From positions 215,256 to 279,255 of the forward strand of contig JAWKYB010000007.1 in NCBI GenBank assembly GCA_041396705.1: a stretch of 64,000 nt of DNA, given 5' to 3'. The position numbers and the translations under genes were made by a program. The stretch comes from Alphaproteobacteria bacterium. Its GTDB lineage: Bacteria; Pseudomonadota; Alphaproteobacteria; CALKHQ01. Below, one piece after another: positions 1 to 9,873 of this stretch (position 1 is the first letter of the stretch; each line of letters opens with the position of its first letter). The notes under the pieces were generated by a model that was given only the letters and a program-made list of their open reading frames with translations, made no database searches and had not been told where the DNA came from.

Positions 1-708
1 GGCGCGCCGGCCGGGGTCGATCTGGCCGAAGACATAGGCGCCGCTGCCGACCCAGGGCTGCAGCGTGACCCGCGAGATGTCGCGACCCTCGGCGGTCCAG
101 TAGGCCTTTGGCATGATCGGCAGCTGGCCCAGGATCAGCGGCAGCTCCTTGTTCTCGTTGGTCGAGAAGTCGAAGCGCACGGTGCGCTCGCCGACCTGGG
201 AGACCGAGGCGACGTCGGCGTAGTAGAACTGCTGCTGCGGGTTGTAGGTGGTCCAGGCCTCGAACGACCAGATCACGTCGTCGACCGTGATCGGCGAGCC
301 GTCGCTGAACCGGGCCGCCGGGTTGAGGTCGAACTCGACCCAGCCGCGGTCGGCCGGCACGCGGATGGTCTCGCAGATCAGGCAGTATTCGGTGAACGGC
401 TCGTCGGCGCTGGACGTCATCAGGCCGTCGAGCAGATAGGCGGTGCCGGCGACCGGCGAGCCGGCGATCGGCACCGGGTTCAGGCTGTCGAAGGTGCCGC
501 GCGCGCCGATCTTGATCGATCCGCCCTTCGGTGCGTCCGGGTTGACATAGTCGAAGTGTGCGAAATCGGGGGCGTATTTGACGTCGCCGTGCATGGCGAA
601 GGCGTGGCCTTCGTAGACGTCCTGGCCAAGGGCCGGTGCGGTGGCGGGCAGAGCCAGCAGGATGGCGGTGACGATCGTGGCCGGGACGGGCGCGCGACGG
701 TGCGTCAT
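1..708 (-). CDS. Oligopeptide ABC transporter substrate-binding protein, YejA-like (SBP family 5), partial
   Basis: The N-terminal 236 residues are inside the window; the C-terminus lies beyond position 1. The protein begins MTHRRAPVPATIVTAILLAL and ends its signal peptide near PALGQ, so it is exported. After it come HGDVKYAPDFAHFDYVNPDAPKGG-type residues and then TVDDVIWSFEA, the hallmark N-lobe of family 5 peptide-binding proteins; the NPDAPKGG motif is typical of the YejA (microcin C/oligopeptide) subgroup. It should deliver peptides to an inner-membrane ABC importer encoded outside the window. The ATG at 706-708 precedes a normal signal peptide. The family call is firm; the true ligand is unknown. 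Confidence 0.85.
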   Translation of the reverse strand, partial: MTHRRAPVPATIVTAILLALPATAPALGQDVYEGHAFAMHGDVKYAPDFAHFDYVNPDAPKGGSIKIGARGTFDSLNPVPIAGSPVAGTAYLLDGLMTSSADEPFTEYCLICETIRVPADRGWVEFDLNPAARFSDGSPITVDDVIWSFEAWTTYNPQQQFYYADVASVSQVGERTVRFDFSTNENKELPLILGQLPIMPKAYWTAEGRDISRVTLQPWVGSGAYVFGQIDPGRRA

Positions 709-1092
709 GGCGGGCTCTGTTCCTTTCCGCGTGCGGCGATGCGCTGTTCGTTGGCGTTGCGTGGCCGGCCGACGCGACGCGCCGGCGGACACTTTGTTAC
801 AATGCTTCAACGGTCGGCGAAACTAAACAATCGGCTTCCGCCCACCGGTTGTCGGCGGCGAATCGGGCGAAATTGTGCGCATTCGGCTGTCGCGCGGGCC
901 GGCGCTTTGCGCTAGACAGGCGCCATCGACGGAACAGCAGCGCGCCGCCGCCCCGCCCGCTGGGCAGGGCCCGGGCGGGCGCGCGGGCGCCGGCGTTGGC
1001 GTGGTGACCGGGCGCAAGATGTGGTATGCCATCCGGCGGCCCATACCAGGCGCCAGACCGCCGGCCGGCGTATTGGAAAAGGTTGCGAGACG
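709..1092. other. Divergent intergenic region with no gene seen
   Basis: 384 bp separate the leftward transporter gene from rightward yebC. The stretch near 790-835 is AT-richer than its surroundings and contains TTGTTACAAT, a possible -10 region, but no convincing -35 partner. No RNA gene, terminator or credible ORF was recognised; upstream in-frame extensions of yebC have no family support. Confidence 0.5.
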
Positions 1093-1845
1093 ATGGCGGG
1101 TCATTCCCAGTTCAAGAACATCATGCACCGCAAGGGTGCGCAGGACGCCAAGCGGGCGAAGCAGTTCGCCAAGCTGGCGCGCGAGGTGCTGGTCGCGGCG
1201 AAGTCGGGCATGCCCGACCCGAGCATGAACCCGCGCCTGCGCACTGCGATCGCCGCGGCGCGCGCGGCCAACATGCCGAAGGACCGGATCGACCGGGCGA
1301 TCAAGCAGGCCGCGGGCGGCGACGACACCGCCAACTACGAGGAAATCCGCTATGAGGGCTATGGCCCCGGCGGCGTCGCGCTGATCGTCGAGGCGCTGAC
1401 CGACAACCGCAACCGCACCGCCTCGGAGGTGCGCTCGGCGTTCAACAAATATGGCGGCACGCTGGGCGAGACCGGGTCGGTCGGCTTCATGTTCAACCGG
1501 GTCGGCGAGATCGTCTATCCCGCCGACGCCGCCGGCGACGAGGCGATGTTCGAGGCGGCGCTGGAGGCCGGCGCGTCCGACGTCGACAGCGGCGGCGGCG
1601 GCCACGCGGTGACCTGCGAGCCGAACGACTTCAACGAGGTCCGCGACGCGCTGGAGCAGAAGTTCGGCGAGCCGGAGTCGGCCGGGCTGGTCTGGAAGCC
1701 GGCGACCACCGCGCCGGTCGACGAGGATGCCGCGCGCACGCTGTTGAAGCTGATCGACGTGCTGGAGGACAGCGACGACGTGCAGACGGTCTCGGCCAAT
1801 TTCGAGATCGACGAGGCGGTGATGGAACGGCTCAGCGCCGCCTGA
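1093..1845 (+). CDS. yebC: YebC/PmpR family protein (TACO1-like)
   Basis: 250 residues, the usual length for the family, which comprises DNA-binding regulators and the translation factor TACO1; recent work links bacterial members to relief of ribosome stalling. The ATG at 1093 begins [20 protein letters not shown], the invariant YebC N-terminus, so the 24-codon in-frame extension upstream is rejected. Further family motifs are [11 protein letters not shown] and [19 protein letters not shown]. It lies 20 bp upstream of ruvC, the common alphaproteobacterial arrangement, and is probably co-transcribed with the ruv genes. Confidence 0.96.
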   Translation: MAGHSQFKNIMHRKGAQDAKRAKQFAKLAREVLVAAKSGMPDPSMNPRLRTAIAAARAANMPKDRIDRAIKQAAGGDDTANYEEIRYEGYGPGGVALIVEALTDNRNRTASEVRSAFNKYGGTLGETGSVGFMFNRVGEIVYPADAAGDEAMFEAALEAGASDVDSGGGGHAVTCEPNDFNEVRDALEQKFGEPESAGLVWKPATTAPVDEDAARTLLKLIDVLEDSDDVQTVSANFEIDEAVMERLSAA

Positions 1846-1865
1846 GCCGGCGCGGGGAGGGGCTC

Positions 1866-2372
1866 TTGCGGCTGCTCGGCATCGACCCGGGACTGCAGCG
1901 CACCGGCTGGGGTGTGGTCGATGCGGTCGGCACCCGGCTGCGCCACGTCGCCAACGGCGTGGTGACCTCGACCGCCACGCTGTCGCTGGCCGAGCGGCTG
2001 GCGGAGCTCTACGACGGGCTGGCCGCGGTGATCGAGGCGCACCGGCCGGTGGCGGCGGCGGTGGAGGAGACCTTCGTCAACAAGAACCCGACCACCACGC
2101 TGAAGCTGGGCCTGGCGCGCGGCGCGGCCCTGCTGGCGCCGGCGCGGGCCGGGCTGCCGGTGGCCGAATATCCGGCCAACCTGGTCAAGAAGACCGTGGT
2201 CGGCGCCGGCCATGCGGAAAAGCGGCAGGTCGACGCCATGGTTCGGGTGCTGCTGCCGGGCTGTGCCATCGCCGGGCCGGACGCGGCCGACGCGCTGGCG
2301 GTGGCGATCTGCCATGCCCACCACGGCACCGCGCGCGACTGGTCGGCGCTGGCGGCGGGGGCGCCGGCATGA
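1866..2372 (+). CDS. ruvC: Crossover junction endodeoxyribonuclease RuvC
   Basis: 168 residues. It resolves Holliday junctions by symmetric cleavage together with the RuvAB motor. The start is TTG at 1866, preceded by a GGGGAGGGG ribosome site; it gives [19 protein letters not shown], the canonical N-terminus with the first catalytic Asp at D7. A second acidic residue lies in [10 protein letters not shown] and the last pair in [14 protein letters not shown], completing the four-carboxylate metal site. The stop overlaps the ruvA start by four bases (ATGA), which implies translational coupling. No anomalies. Confidence 0.97.
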   Translation: MRLLGIDPGLQRTGWGVVDAVGTRLRHVANGVVTSTATLSLAERLAELYDGLAAVIEAHRPVAAAVEETFVNKNPTTTLKLGLARGAALLAPARAGLPVAEYPANLVKKTVVGAGHAEKRQVDAMVRVLLPGCAIAGPDAADALAVAICHAHHGTARDWSALAAGAPA

Positions 2373-2980
2373 TCGCCAGCCTGCGCGGCCGGGTCGCCGG
2401 CACCGGTGACGACTGGGCGGTGATCGACGTCGGCGGCGTCGGCTATCTGGTGCACTGCCCGAAACGGACGCTGGGCGAACTGGAGCGCGCCACCGGCGAG
2501 GTCTCGGTGCATGTCGAGACCCATGTGCGCGAGGACCGCATCCAGCTGTTCGGCTTCGTGACGGAAGCGGAACGGCGCTGGTTCCGCCTGCTCAACAGCG
2601 TGCAGGGCGTCGGCGCCAAGGTCGCACTCGGCATCCTCGGCACGCTGCGGGTCGACGAGGTCGTCCAGGCGATCGCGCTGCAGGACAAGGCACCGTTGAC
2701 CCGCGCGCCAAGCGTCGGCCCCAAGCTCGCCCAGCGCATCCTGGCCGAGCTGAAGGACAAGGCGGCCGGCATCGCGCTGCCGCAGGGCCTGGCGGCAGCG
2801 GCGGCGCCGGCGGCCGACGCCGGCGAGACCACGCTCGGCGATGCGGTCTCCGCGCTGGTCAACCTCGGCTTCGCCCAGGCCCAGGCGATGAGCGCGGTGG
2901 CGCGGGCAAGCCGGGCGGCCGGCGCCGGGGCCGACGTCGCCACGCTGATCCGCCACGGCCTGCGTGAGCTGAGCGCCTGA
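2369..2980 (+). CDS. ruvA: Holliday junction DNA helicase subunit RuvA
   Basis: 203 residues. RuvA tetramers hold the four-way junction in a planar form and recruit RuvB rings. The order is an N-terminal OB fold ([20 protein letters not shown]), a central tandem helix-hairpin-helix region ([20 protein letters not shown] and [19 protein letters not shown]), an Ala-rich linker and a C-terminal RuvB-binding domain ([19 protein letters not shown]). It overlaps ruvC by four bases and ruvB by one, a tightly coupled ruvCAB operon. Confidence 0.97.
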   Translation: MIASLRGRVAGTGDDWAVIDVGGVGYLVHCPKRTLGELERATGEVSVHVETHVREDRIQLFGFVTEAERRWFRLLNSVQGVGAKVALGILGTLRVDEVVQAIALQDKAPLTRAPSVGPKLAQRILAELKDKAAGIALPQGLAAAAAPAADAGETTLGDAVSALVNLGFAQAQAMSAVARASRAAGAGADVATLIRHGLRELSA

Positions 2981-4071
2981 TGGCGGCGGGCGGCATCGGC
3001 GACGCCGCGGCGCGGCTGGTTGACCCCGGCGCCACGGCCGGCGACGGCGCCGACCGGGCGCTGCGGCCGCAGGCGCTGGACGATTTCGTCGGCCAGGCGC
3101 AGCTGCGCGCCACCCTGTCGGTCTATGTCAGCGCGGCACGGTCGCGGGCGGAGGCGATGGACCATGTGCTGCTGGCCGGCCCGCCGGGGTTGGGCAAGAC
3201 CACGCTCGCCCAGATCATCGCCCGCGAACTGGGGGTCAATTTCCGCGCCACCTCCGGGCCGGTGATCGCGCGCGCGGGCGACCTCGCCGCGGTGCTGACC
3301 AATCTCGAGCCGCGCGACGTGCTGTTCATCGACGAGATCCACCGGCTGAACCCGGCGGTCGAGGAGATCCTCTATCCGGCGATGGAGGATCTGCAGCTCG
3401 ACCTGATGATCGGCGAGGGGCCGGCCGCGCGCTCCGTGCGCATCGACCTCGCCCCGTTCACGCTGATCGGCGCCACCACCCGCGCCGGCCTGATCACCAC
3501 GCCGCTGCGCGACCGCTTCGGCATTCCGCTGCAGCTGAATTTCTACACGCCGGAGGAGCTGCTGGTGATCGTGCGCCGGGCCGGCGGCCTGATGGGGATG
3601 ATGCTGACCGACGACGGCGCGCAGGAGATCGCCAAGCGCTCGCGCGGCACCCCGCGCATCGCCGGCCGTCTGCTGCGGCGCGTGCGCGATTTCGCGGCGG
3701 TCGAGGGCGACAGCGCGGTCGACGCGGCGGTGGCCGACCGCGCGCTGACCCGCATGGAGGTGGACGCCCGCGGGCTCGATGCGCTCGACCGGCGCTACCT
3801 TGCCTGCCTGGTCACCAACTACGACGGCGGTCCGGTCGGGGTGGAGACCCTGTCGGCGGCGCTGTCGGAGCAGCGCGACGTGCTGGAGGACGTGATCGAG
3901 CCGTTCCTGATCCAGCAGGGCTTCATCCAGCGCACGCCGCGCGGCCGCATGGTCTCCGCGCTGGGCTGGAGCCACCTCGGGCTGGCGCCGCCCGCCGCCC
4001 ACGCGCGCGCGGCGGAACGCGCCCAGTTCGACCTGCTGTCCGCGGCGCAAGATTCGGACGATGACGACTGA
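2980..4071 (+). CDS. ruvB: Holliday junction branch migration ATPase RuvB
   Basis: 363 residues. AAA+ motor that drives branch migration at RuvA-bound junctions. Walker A is [12 protein letters not shown], Walker B is [10 protein letters not shown], the sensor/threonine motif is [12 protein letters not shown], and the C-terminal winged helix holds [13 protein letters not shown]. The N-terminal DNA-end motif [12 protein letters not shown] is preceded by about 20 extra residues. The ATG shares its A with the ruvA stop, and its 3' end overlaps ybgC by 11 bp, joining the ruv and tol-pal blocks. Confidence 0.97.
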   Translation: MAAGGIGDAAARLVDPGATAGDGADRALRPQALDDFVGQAQLRATLSVYVSAARSRAEAMDHVLLAGPPGLGKTTLAQIIARELGVNFRATSGPVIARAGDLAAVLTNLEPRDVLFIDEIHRLNPAVEEILYPAMEDLQLDLMIGEGPAARSVRIDLAPFTLIGATTRAGLITTPLRDRFGIPLQLNFYTPEELLVIVRRAGGLMGMMLTDDGAQEIAKRSRGTPRIAGRLLRRVRDFAAVEGDSAVDAAVADRALTRMEVDARGLDALDRRYLACLVTNYDGGPVGVETLSAALSEQRDVLEDVIEPFLIQQGFIQRTPRGRMVSALGWSHLGLAPPAAHARAAERAQFDLLSAAQDSDDDD

Positions 4072-4489
4072 GGCCGGGCACCGGTTCCGGCTGCGGGTCT
4101 ATTACGAGGACACCGACGCCGCCGGCATCGTCTACTACGCCAACTACCTGCGCTTCGCCGAGCGGGCCCGGACCGAGTATCTGCGCGCCGCCGGGGTGCA
4201 GCAAAGCGCATTAAAGGATGGCGAAGGGGTCTTGTTCGCGGTGCGGCGATGTGAAATCGACTATCTTCGGCCGGCGCGACTCGACGACGAGCTGGAGGTG
4301 TGCAGCCGCATCACGGCGCTGGGCGGCGCGTCGGTGACAATGCGGCAAGAGATCATGCGGTCTGCCGAGATTTTGGCACAATTGTCGGTTCGGGTGGCCT
4401 GCGTCGACCTTGCGGGGCGGCCGGCCCGGATGCCGGCGCGGGTGCGGGCGCTGTTCGGCGCCGGACGGCACGGGGTGCCGGCAGGCTGA
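4061..4489 (+). CDS. ybgC: Tol-Pal system-associated acyl-CoA thioesterase YbgC
   Basis: 142 residues forming a single hotdog fold. The motif [29 protein letters not shown] (split here: [16 protein letters not shown] and [11 protein letters not shown]) carries the catalytic Asp of the YbgC/4-hydroxybenzoyl-CoA thioesterase family. The enzyme hydrolyses acyl-CoA or acyl-ACP thioesters and is linked genetically to the Tol-Pal envelope machine. It begins inside the ruvB 3' end and lies 81 bp before tolQ, as in most proteobacteria. Confidence 0.93.
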   Translation: MTTEAGHRFRLRVYYEDTDAAGIVYYANYLRFAERARTEYLRAAGVQQSALKDGEGVLFAVRRCEIDYLRPARLDDELEVCSRITALGGASVTMRQEIMRSAEILAQLSVRVACVDLAGRPARMPARVRALFGAGRHGVPAG

Positions 4490-4570
4490 AGCGATTCGCG
4501 GCCCGGGCGGCCGCCGCGCCGGATGCGTTGGCGGCATCGGCGTCGGGAAGGGGGAAGTGGACGAAACCTG

Positions 4571-5293
4571 ATGGATAACGATGTCGCGGTAACCGCGGTC
4601 GACGTGGCCACGCTGGCCAGCGATGACCTGACCCTGATCGGCCTGTTCCTCAAGGCCGACATCGTCGTCAAGCTGGTGATGGTGCTGCTGGTGCTGGCTT
4701 CGATCTGGAGCTGGACGGTGATCATCGAGAAGGCGTTGCGCTTCACGCGGCTGAAGCGGCAGGCGGACAAGTTCGAGGACAGCTTCTGGTCCGGCGGGTC
4801 GCTGGACGACCTGTACGAGCGCGTCGGCGGCAGCCCGACCGACCCGATGGCCGCGGTGTTCGCCGCCGCGATGCGGGAATGGCGCCGGTCGGCCAGCCAG
4901 CTGACCGGCAGCGTGTACCACAGCCTGCAGGACCGGATCGAGCGGGTGATGGCGGTGACCATCAGCCGCGAGCTCGACCGCGTCGGCCGGCGCACCACAT
5001 TCCTGGCCACCGCCGGCAGCGCGGCGCCGTTCGTCGGGCTGTTCGGCACGGTGTGGGGCATCATGAACACCTTCACCGCCATCGCCGACATGAACAACAC
5101 CACCCTGACCACGGTGGCGCCGGGCATCGCCGAGGCGCTGTTCGCCACCGCGATGGGCCTGTTCGTCGCGATCCCGGCGGTGATCGGCTACAACCGGCTC
5201 AGCGAGGCGATGCGCCGCTATGCCGCCCGTCTGAACAATTTCTCAGCCGAGTTCGCCGCCATCATTTCGCGCCAATTGGACGCGAAGGGTTGA
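4571..5293 (+). CDS. tolQ: Tol-Pal inner-membrane proton channel subunit TolQ
   Basis: 240 residues with three membrane segments, at about 25-45 (VKLVMVLLVLASIWSWTVII), 140-160 (AGSAAPFVGLFGTVWGIMNT) and 178-198. The MotA/TolQ/ExbB domain, including the conserved GSAAPFVGLFGTVWGI stretch, is intact. With TolR it forms the ion-driven motor that energises TolA during outer-membrane constriction. The ATG at 4571 gives MDNDVAVTAV; an in-frame ORF reaches 4523, but those residues do not resemble TolQ. Confidence 0.96.
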   Translation: MDNDVAVTAVDVATLASDDLTLIGLFLKADIVVKLVMVLLVLASIWSWTVIIEKALRFTRLKRQADKFEDSFWSGGSLDDLYERVGGSPTDPMAAVFAAAMREWRRSASQLTGSVYHSLQDRIERVMAVTISRELDRVGRRTTFLATAGSAAPFVGLFGTVWGIMNTFTAIADMNNTTLTTVAPGIAEALFATAMGLFVAIPAVIGYNRLSEAMRRYAARLNNFSAEFAAIISRQLDAKG

Positions 5294-5315
5294 GGCACGG
5301 GTCCGGGAGCAGGCC

Positions 5316-5741
5316 ATGGCGATCAAGCTGAACGATGGCGGCGGCGACCCCTATGCGCCGATGTCGGAGATCAACGTCACGCCGTTCGTCGACGTGATGC
5401 TGGTGCTGCTGATCGTGTTCATTGTCACCGCGCCGCTGCTGGCGGTCGGCGTCGATGTCGACCTGCCGCAGGCCGAGGCGCCGGCGCTGCCCAGCCAGGA
5501 CGTGCCGCTGGTGATCAGCGTCGACCGCGACGCCAACGTCTATATCGGCGACGAGCAGGTGGCCCCTGCCGACCTGATCGACCGGCTGTCCGGCATCGTC
5601 GGCGAGGACGAGAACCGGCGCATCTTCGTGCGCGGCGACCAGACCGTCACCTATGGGCGGATCATGGAGGTGATGGGACTGATCATCCAGTCCGGCTTCA
5701 CCCACGTGTCGCTGGTCGCCGAGCTGCCGCAGGACCGCTAG
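5316..5741 (+). CDS. tolR: Tol-Pal motor subunit TolR
   Basis: 141 residues with one N-terminal membrane span (VDVMLVLLIVFIVTAPLLAV) and a periplasmic ExbD/TolR domain. The motif EINVTPFVDVMLVLLIVF contains the conserved membrane Asp thought to relay protons. It lies 22 bp after tolQ. Length and sequence are typical. Confidence 0.96.
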   Translation: MAIKLNDGGGDPYAPMSEINVTPFVDVMLVLLIVFIVTAPLLAVGVDVDLPQAEAPALPSQDVPLVISVDRDANVYIGDEQVAPADLIDRLSGIVGEDENRRIFVRGDQTVTYGRIMEVMGLIIQSGFTHVSLVAELPQDR

Positions 5742-5769
5742 GGACGGGGTGGTGGAGAGGAGCCGATCG

Positions 5770-7131
5770 ATGCCCGAGCGCCGCGAGACCGATCGCAGGG
5801 AGCCGTTCCTGCCGACCTCGACCCTGGCGTCGGTGGCGCTGCATGCGCTGATCGCAGTGCCGGTGATCTTCGACCTGGACCTGTTCGGTTCGCGTCTCGA
5901 CGACGTCGAGGTCGCATTCGCCGTCGGCATGGTGCCGCTGAGCGAGGTGACCGCCGCGCCGGACATCGGCGAGATCACGCCGCCGCGCCCGCTGGAGCGG
6001 CTGGAGGAGCCGGCCGGCAACGAAGCGCGCGAGGTCGAGACCGTCGACGCCGAGGCGCCGGAGCAGGCCCCGACCGCCGAGGCCGCGCCGGAGGCGGCCG
6101 CGGCGCCGCCGGTGTCGGACGAGCCGCTGCCGGAGGACTTGCAGCCGGCCGAGGTCCAGCCGGAGACGCCGCCGCAGCTTGCCGCCGCCGAGGCGCCGCC
6201 GCCGCCCGCCCTGACCCAGGCGCCCGAGCTGCCGCCGGAGCCGACCGCCGAGCCCGCGCCGGCCCCGCCGCCGGCTTTGGCCGAGCCGGACCTGCCCGAG
6301 CAGCCGACCACGCCGGCCGAGGAGGCGCCACAGGTGGCGGCCTTGGAGTCGCCGAACCTGCCGAGCGAGCCGCAGCCGGAAGATCGCCCGTCGGCGCCGG
6401 CGGTGCCCGCGCCGCCGCTGCCGCCGGAGCGCACCCAGGCGCGCGTGCGCACCGAGCCCGAGCCGGCGGTCGACGAGGAGGACGACGAGGAGCCGCCGGT
6501 GGAGGCCGACCGTCCGCCGGCGCCCGCGGCGCTGCCCGAGCAGCCGGAGGAGACCCAGGTGGCGGTGCTGGAGCCGCCGCCGGTGCCGTCGTTCACGCCG
6601 CAGCGCGAGCGCGCGCCGGAGCCGCCGCGCCCGCAGACGCCGGTGGTCGACAACACCGCCGAGCCGCCGGACCAGCCCTCGCCGGTCGACACCCTGCTGG
6701 CCAGCCTGAACCAGGACACCAGTGCCGCCAACAGTGCCCAGGGCACCGGCAGCGACGTCGGATCCGGCGGCAGTTCCGGCAGCGGCAACGCCCAGTCGGG
6801 CGCCCGCCTGACCGGAGCGACCCTGACCCTGAGCGAGGAAGAGGCGCTGCGCGGGCAATTGGCGCGGTGCTGGCTGCTGCCGGCCGGCGCGTCCGGCGTC
6901 GAGACCATGTCGGTGACGATCCGCGCGGTGATGCGGCCCGACCGCACGGTCGAGGGCCGGGCCCAGATCGTCGATCCGCAGAATCGCATGGCCAGCGACC
7001 CGGCGTTCCAGGCGTTCGCGGAGTCGGCCTACCGCGCGGTGATGACCTGCCAGCCGCTGCTGCTGCCGCCGGATCGCTATGCGGACTGGAGCGTGCTGAA
7101 CCTGAATTTCGACCCGCGCAACATGTTCTAG
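5770..7131 (+). CDS. tolA: TolA-like envelope protein with Pro/Glu/Ala-rich periplasmic stalk
   Basis: 453 residues. An N-terminal span near residues 18-36 ([18 protein letters not shown]) anchors it in the inner membrane. Residues about 70-310 are a low-complexity Pro-Glu-Ala stalk in place of the Ala/Lys coiled coil of enteric TolA, then a Gly/Ser hinge ([16 protein letters not shown]), then a TolA/TonB-like C-terminal domain ([14 protein letters not shown] ... [13 protein letters not shown]). The ATG at 5770 has a good GGAGAGGAG site; a GTG at 5749 is a weaker option. Its place between tolR and tolB supports the call despite the divergent sequence. Confidence 0.9.
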   Translation: MPERRETDRREPFLPTSTLASVALHALIAVPVIFDLDLFGSRLDDVEVAFAVGMVPLSEVTAAPDIGEITPPRPLERLEEPAGNEAREVETVDAEAPEQAPTAEAAPEAAAAPPVSDEPLPEDLQPAEVQPETPPQLAAAEAPPPPALTQAPELPPEPTAEPAPAPPPALAEPDLPEQPTTPAEEAPQVAALESPNLPSEPQPEDRPSAPAVPAPPLPPERTQARVRTEPEPAVDEEDDEEPPVEADRPPAPAALPEQPEETQVAVLEPPPVPSFTPQRERAPEPPRPQTPVVDNTAEPPDQPSPVDTLLASLNQDTSAANSAQGTGSDVGSGGSSGSGNAQSGARLTGATLTLSEEEALRGQLARCWLLPAGASGVETMSVTIRAVMRPDRTVEGRAQIVDPQNRMASDPAFQAFAESAYRAVMTCQPLLLPPDRYADWSVLNLNFDPRNMF

Positions 7132-7189
7132 GCATGGGCCGGCGGGCTGTGGGCGAACGCCGAACGGCGGGGATGCGAGGAGGAATGGC

Positions 7190-8539
7190 ATGAAGGCATT
7201 TGGCTCGGGACGCGCAGCCGCGGCTGCGCTGGCCTTGGGTGCGGCGCGGGTCGGCGCGCCCCTGCTGGTGCCGGCGGCCCGCGCGGAGGTCACGGTCGAC
7301 ATCAACAGCGGCACGGTCGCGCCGCTGCCGATCGCCGTTTCCAACCTGCACGGCGCGTCGCTGGAGGGCAACGAGCTGGGCCGCCAGATCAGCGAGGTGA
7401 TCAGCAACGACCTGCGTTCGTCCGGCCTGTTCGCCCCGATCGACCAGGGCCGTTTTCCGCAGCAGCCCGACGCGCTGCAGCTGACCCCCAATTTCAGTGC
7501 CTGGCAGGGCATCAACGCCCAGGCGCTGGTCAGCGGCGCCGCGACCATCCAGGGCGACGGCCAGCTCGGCGTCGAGTTCCGGCTGTGGGACGTGTTCGGC
7601 GGCGACCAGCTGGCCGGCTTCGCCTATACCACCGAGCCCGACAACTGGCGCCGCATCGCCCACATCATCGCGGATGCGATCTACAAGCGGCTGACCGGCG
7701 AGGAAGGCTATTTCGATTCGCGGGTGGTGTTCATCTCGGAGTCCGGTCCGGCGTCGAACCGGATCAAGCGGCTGGCGATCATGGACCAGGACGGCGCCAA
7801 CCTGCGCATGCTGACCGACGGCAGCTATCTGGTGCTGACGCCGCGCTTCTCGCCGTCGACGCAGGACATCACCTACGTCGCCTATATCAACAACCAGCCG
7901 CGCGTGTACCTGTTCAATATCGACAGCGGGGCGCAGGAGATCCTGGGCAACTTCCCCGGCATGACCTTCGCGCCGCGGTTCACGCCGAACGGCCAGTCGG
8001 TGCTGCTCAGCATCGCCCAGGGCGGCAACAGCGAGATCTATCAGCTGTCGCTGGCCGGCCGCCAGCTGAACAGGCTGACCAACCATCCGGCCATCGACAC
8101 CGCGCCGTCGATGAGCCCGGACGGCAGCCGCATCGTGTTCGAATCCGACCGGTCCGGCTCGCAGCAGCTCTATGTGATGGGTGCCGGCGGCGGCGATGCC
8201 CAGCGGATCAGCTTCGGCGACGGGCGCTATGCCACGCCGGTGTGGTCGCCGCGCGGCGACCTGATCGCCTTCACCAAGATCCTGGGCGGCACCTTCTATA
8301 TCGGCGTGATGCGGCCGGACGGCAGCGGCGAGCGCCTGCTGGCCGACGGCTATCTGGTGGAAAGCCCGACCTGGGCGCCGAACGGGCGGGTGCTGATGTA
8401 CTACACCCAGGGCCCGACCAGCTCCAGCGGCGCCACCTCCAGTGCGATCTACAGCGTCGACGTGACCGGACGCAACGTGCAGCGGATCAACACCGGCGGC
8501 GACGGGTCCGACCCCGCCTGGTCGCCGCTGCTGCCCTAG
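7190..8539 (+). CDS. tolB: Tol-Pal periplasmic beta-propeller protein TolB
   Basis: 449 residues. An Ala-rich signal peptide ends near PAARAE. It is followed by the TolB N-terminal domain ([30 protein letters not shown]) and a six-bladed PD40/WD40-like propeller with repeated [24 protein letters not shown] blades. It sits behind a strong GAGGAGGAA ribosome site. TolB links TolA to the lipoprotein Pal, but pal does not follow: the next gene is on the opposite strand. Confidence 0.96.
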   Translation: MKAFGSGRAAAAALALGAARVGAPLLVPAARAEVTVDINSGTVAPLPIAVSNLHGASLEGNELGRQISEVISNDLRSSGLFAPIDQGRFPQQPDALQLTPNFSAWQGINAQALVSGAATIQGDGQLGVEFRLWDVFGGDQLAGFAYTTEPDNWRRIAHIIADAIYKRLTGEEGYFDSRVVFISESGPASNRIKRLAIMDQDGANLRMLTDGSYLVLTPRFSPSTQDITYVAYINNQPRVYLFNIDSGAQEILGNFPGMTFAPRFTPNGQSVLLSIAQGGNSEIYQLSLAGRQLNRLTNHPAIDTAPSMSPDGSRIVFESDRSGSQQLYVMGAGGGDAQRISFGDGRYATPVWSPRGDLIAFTKILGGTFYIGVMRPDGSGERLLADGYLVESPTWAPNGRVLMYYTQGPTSSSGATSSAIYSVDVTGRNVQRINTGGDGSDPAWSPLLP

Positions 8540-8546
8540 TCTCGCG

Positions 8547-8574
8547 GGCCCGGCGGCCGCACGGTCGCCGGGCC
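8547..8574. terminator. Bidirectional hairpin between convergent genes
   Basis: Perfect 9-bp arms GGCCCGGCG (8547-8555) and CGCCGGGCC (8566-8574) with a 10-nt loop sit between the tolB stop and the end of the leftward gene at 8576. There is no T-run on either side, so this is a probable GC-rich stem terminator or RNA 3'-end stabiliser rather than a classical intrinsic terminator. Confidence 0.45.
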
Positions 8575-8575
8575 G

Positions 8576-8920
8576 CTACTGCACGAAGTTGGCCTCTTCG
8601 CCGATGTCGACCTGAAGCGCGATCGTCTTGCCGTGGATCGCCGGCAGCTTGCGGGCATTGCGCGGCAGCGGGATGTTCAGCTCCAGGCAGAACTTGACCA
8701 GCAGGCGCAGCACCTGGGCGCGGTCGAGGGTGAAGCTGAACTCGCCGCCGCCGGCCTGCTTGGTCCGGCGGCAGATCACGACCAGGCCGGCATCGCGCTC
8801 CGGCGTGATCGACACGAAATCCTCGACGTCGTCCAGTTGCGAGCCGCCGCGCAGGAACGAGCGCGTGGCGTCGTGCATCTCGGATTCGCTCAAAATGATT
8901 CGGCGCAATTCGGTTGGCAT
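8576..8920 (-). CDS. Conserved small protein of unknown function, copy A
   Basis: 114 residues, no signal peptide or membrane span. It begins MPTELRRIILSESEM and holds LLVKFCLELNIPLPRNARK followed by KTIALQVDIGE. The neighbour at 9296-9718 shares this layout (ELRRIIL, FCLENNIPLARSARK, IALQVNLGG), so the two are tandem paralogues. The IPL-x-R-x-A-x-K motif after a short hydrophobic helix resembles uncharacterised ~100-residue alphaproteobacterial proteins that I know only as hypothetical. No function is inferred. The ribosome site before the ATG is weak. Confidence 0.75.
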   Translation of the reverse strand: MPTELRRIILSESEMHDATRSFLRGGSQLDDVEDFVSITPERDAGLVVICRRTKQAGGGEFSFTLDRAQVLRLLVKFCLELNIPLPRNARKLPAIHGKTIALQVDIGEEANFVQ

Positions 8921-9295
8921 GAAAGGCTCTTGTCATTCGCCCGAAGCGGGGGGTTGCGGACGGCAGATAGACGCAATTGATAAGTCAGGCGGTCGGCCTA
9001 CCCCATGATAGAAAGCGGCTACACCGATGACTCGAAACGATATTTCTTGTTCCCGTTGCATATCTGCAACAACATTCACGTGTTTCGGCCATGCGCAGGG
9101 CCTTTCACCCGAGGCGATAGTCGCGCATACGAATGTACACTTCTTGGGCGGAAATGATGGGTCGGGCGGTAGCTCCGGCCGGCGAGATCGGCGAAGCGGC
9201 CGTCATCGGGCTTGTCCGCCAGCGCTCTGCCGCGCGTCGGGGCCGGGCCGGCCGGCTGGACGTGTGCGGTGTCGAGTCCGGTCCGCGCGGCGCGG
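8921..9295. other. AT-richer spacer between the two small paralogues
   Basis: 375 bp noticeably lower in GC than the flanks. It holds the inverted repeat listed at 9055-9070 and probably the promoter of the gene at 8576-8920. A 204-codon ORF across it on the plus strand runs into the antisense of the second paralogue and looks non-coding. Confidence 0.5.
9055..9070. promoter_or_regulatory. Inverted repeat, possible operator
   Basis: GTTGCA-TATC-TGCAAC, perfect 6-bp arms around a 4-bp centre, in the AT-rich spacer about 135 bp upstream of the leftward gene starting at 8920. The symmetry suggests a dimeric regulator; no regulator is assigned. Confidence 0.3.
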
Positions 9296-9718
9296 TCAGA
9301 TCAGGGTGGAGTTGTCTTCGATCTCGACCGGCGCGGCGGAGGCGGGCAGGTCGCGCAGGGCCTGGGTGCGGCCGTCAAAGTCCGCGGTCTCCGGGCCGCC
9401 GAGATTGACCTGCAGCGCGATCGAGCCAGACGCCGGCACCGCCTTCTTGCGGGCGCTGCGCGCGAGCGGGATGTTGTTCTCGAGGCAGAAGCGGATCAGC
9501 AGCGCGGTGGCGTGCTCGACCGACAAGAGCACGCTGGTCTCGCGCTCGGCGCCGCCGTCGCGCCGAACAACGCGCGCCGCGATCGACCCGTCGCGGTTGC
9601 CGCTGACGGCGATGGTCGAGACGATGCCGAACTCGTCGTGATTCGCCCGCAGATACGAACGCACCGCGACCAGGAACTCATCCGGCTCGAGGATGATCCG
9701 CCTCAGTTCGATCGCCAT
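9296..9718 (-). CDS. Conserved small protein of unknown function, copy B
   Basis: 140 residues, paralogous to the protein at 8576-8920 over its first ~110 residues, with an extra acidic C-terminal tail of about 30 residues (GRTQALRDLPASAAPVEIED). Shared blocks are ELRRIIL at the N-terminus, RSYLR, LLIRFCLENNIPLARSARKK and SIALQVNLGG. A GGGAG ribosome site lies 7 nt before the ATG. It is probably soluble and cytoplasmic. The duplication, with a different tail, suggests two related roles. Confidence 0.75.
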   Translation of the reverse strand: MAIELRRIILEPDEFLVAVRSYLRANHDEFGIVSTIAVSGNRDGSIAARVVRRDGGAERETSVLLSVEHATALLIRFCLENNIPLARSARKKAVPASGSIALQVNLGGPETADFDGRTQALRDLPASAAPVEIEDNSTLI

Positions 9719-9873
9719 CGATACGCTCCCTTCGTCAGCCGGAAACTGCTAGGCCAAAGGAGTTGAGGAACCGTGAAACCCGCTGATCGCGCACGATAAA
9801 TACCGCATCGCGCGACCGTTGCGAAACCAACGATTCAGCTGTCGGGCGCCTGGCCTCGCGACCGGCGAAGCCG

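Noticed and set aside
5990..6680. Low-complexity GCC/CCG-rich repeat tract
   Set aside because: It encodes the Pro-Glu-Ala stalk of TolA in frame and is not a separate element.
9027..9641. 204-codon plus-strand ORF across the spacer and copy B
   Set aside because: It is antisense to the conserved paralogue and has no recognisable domain.
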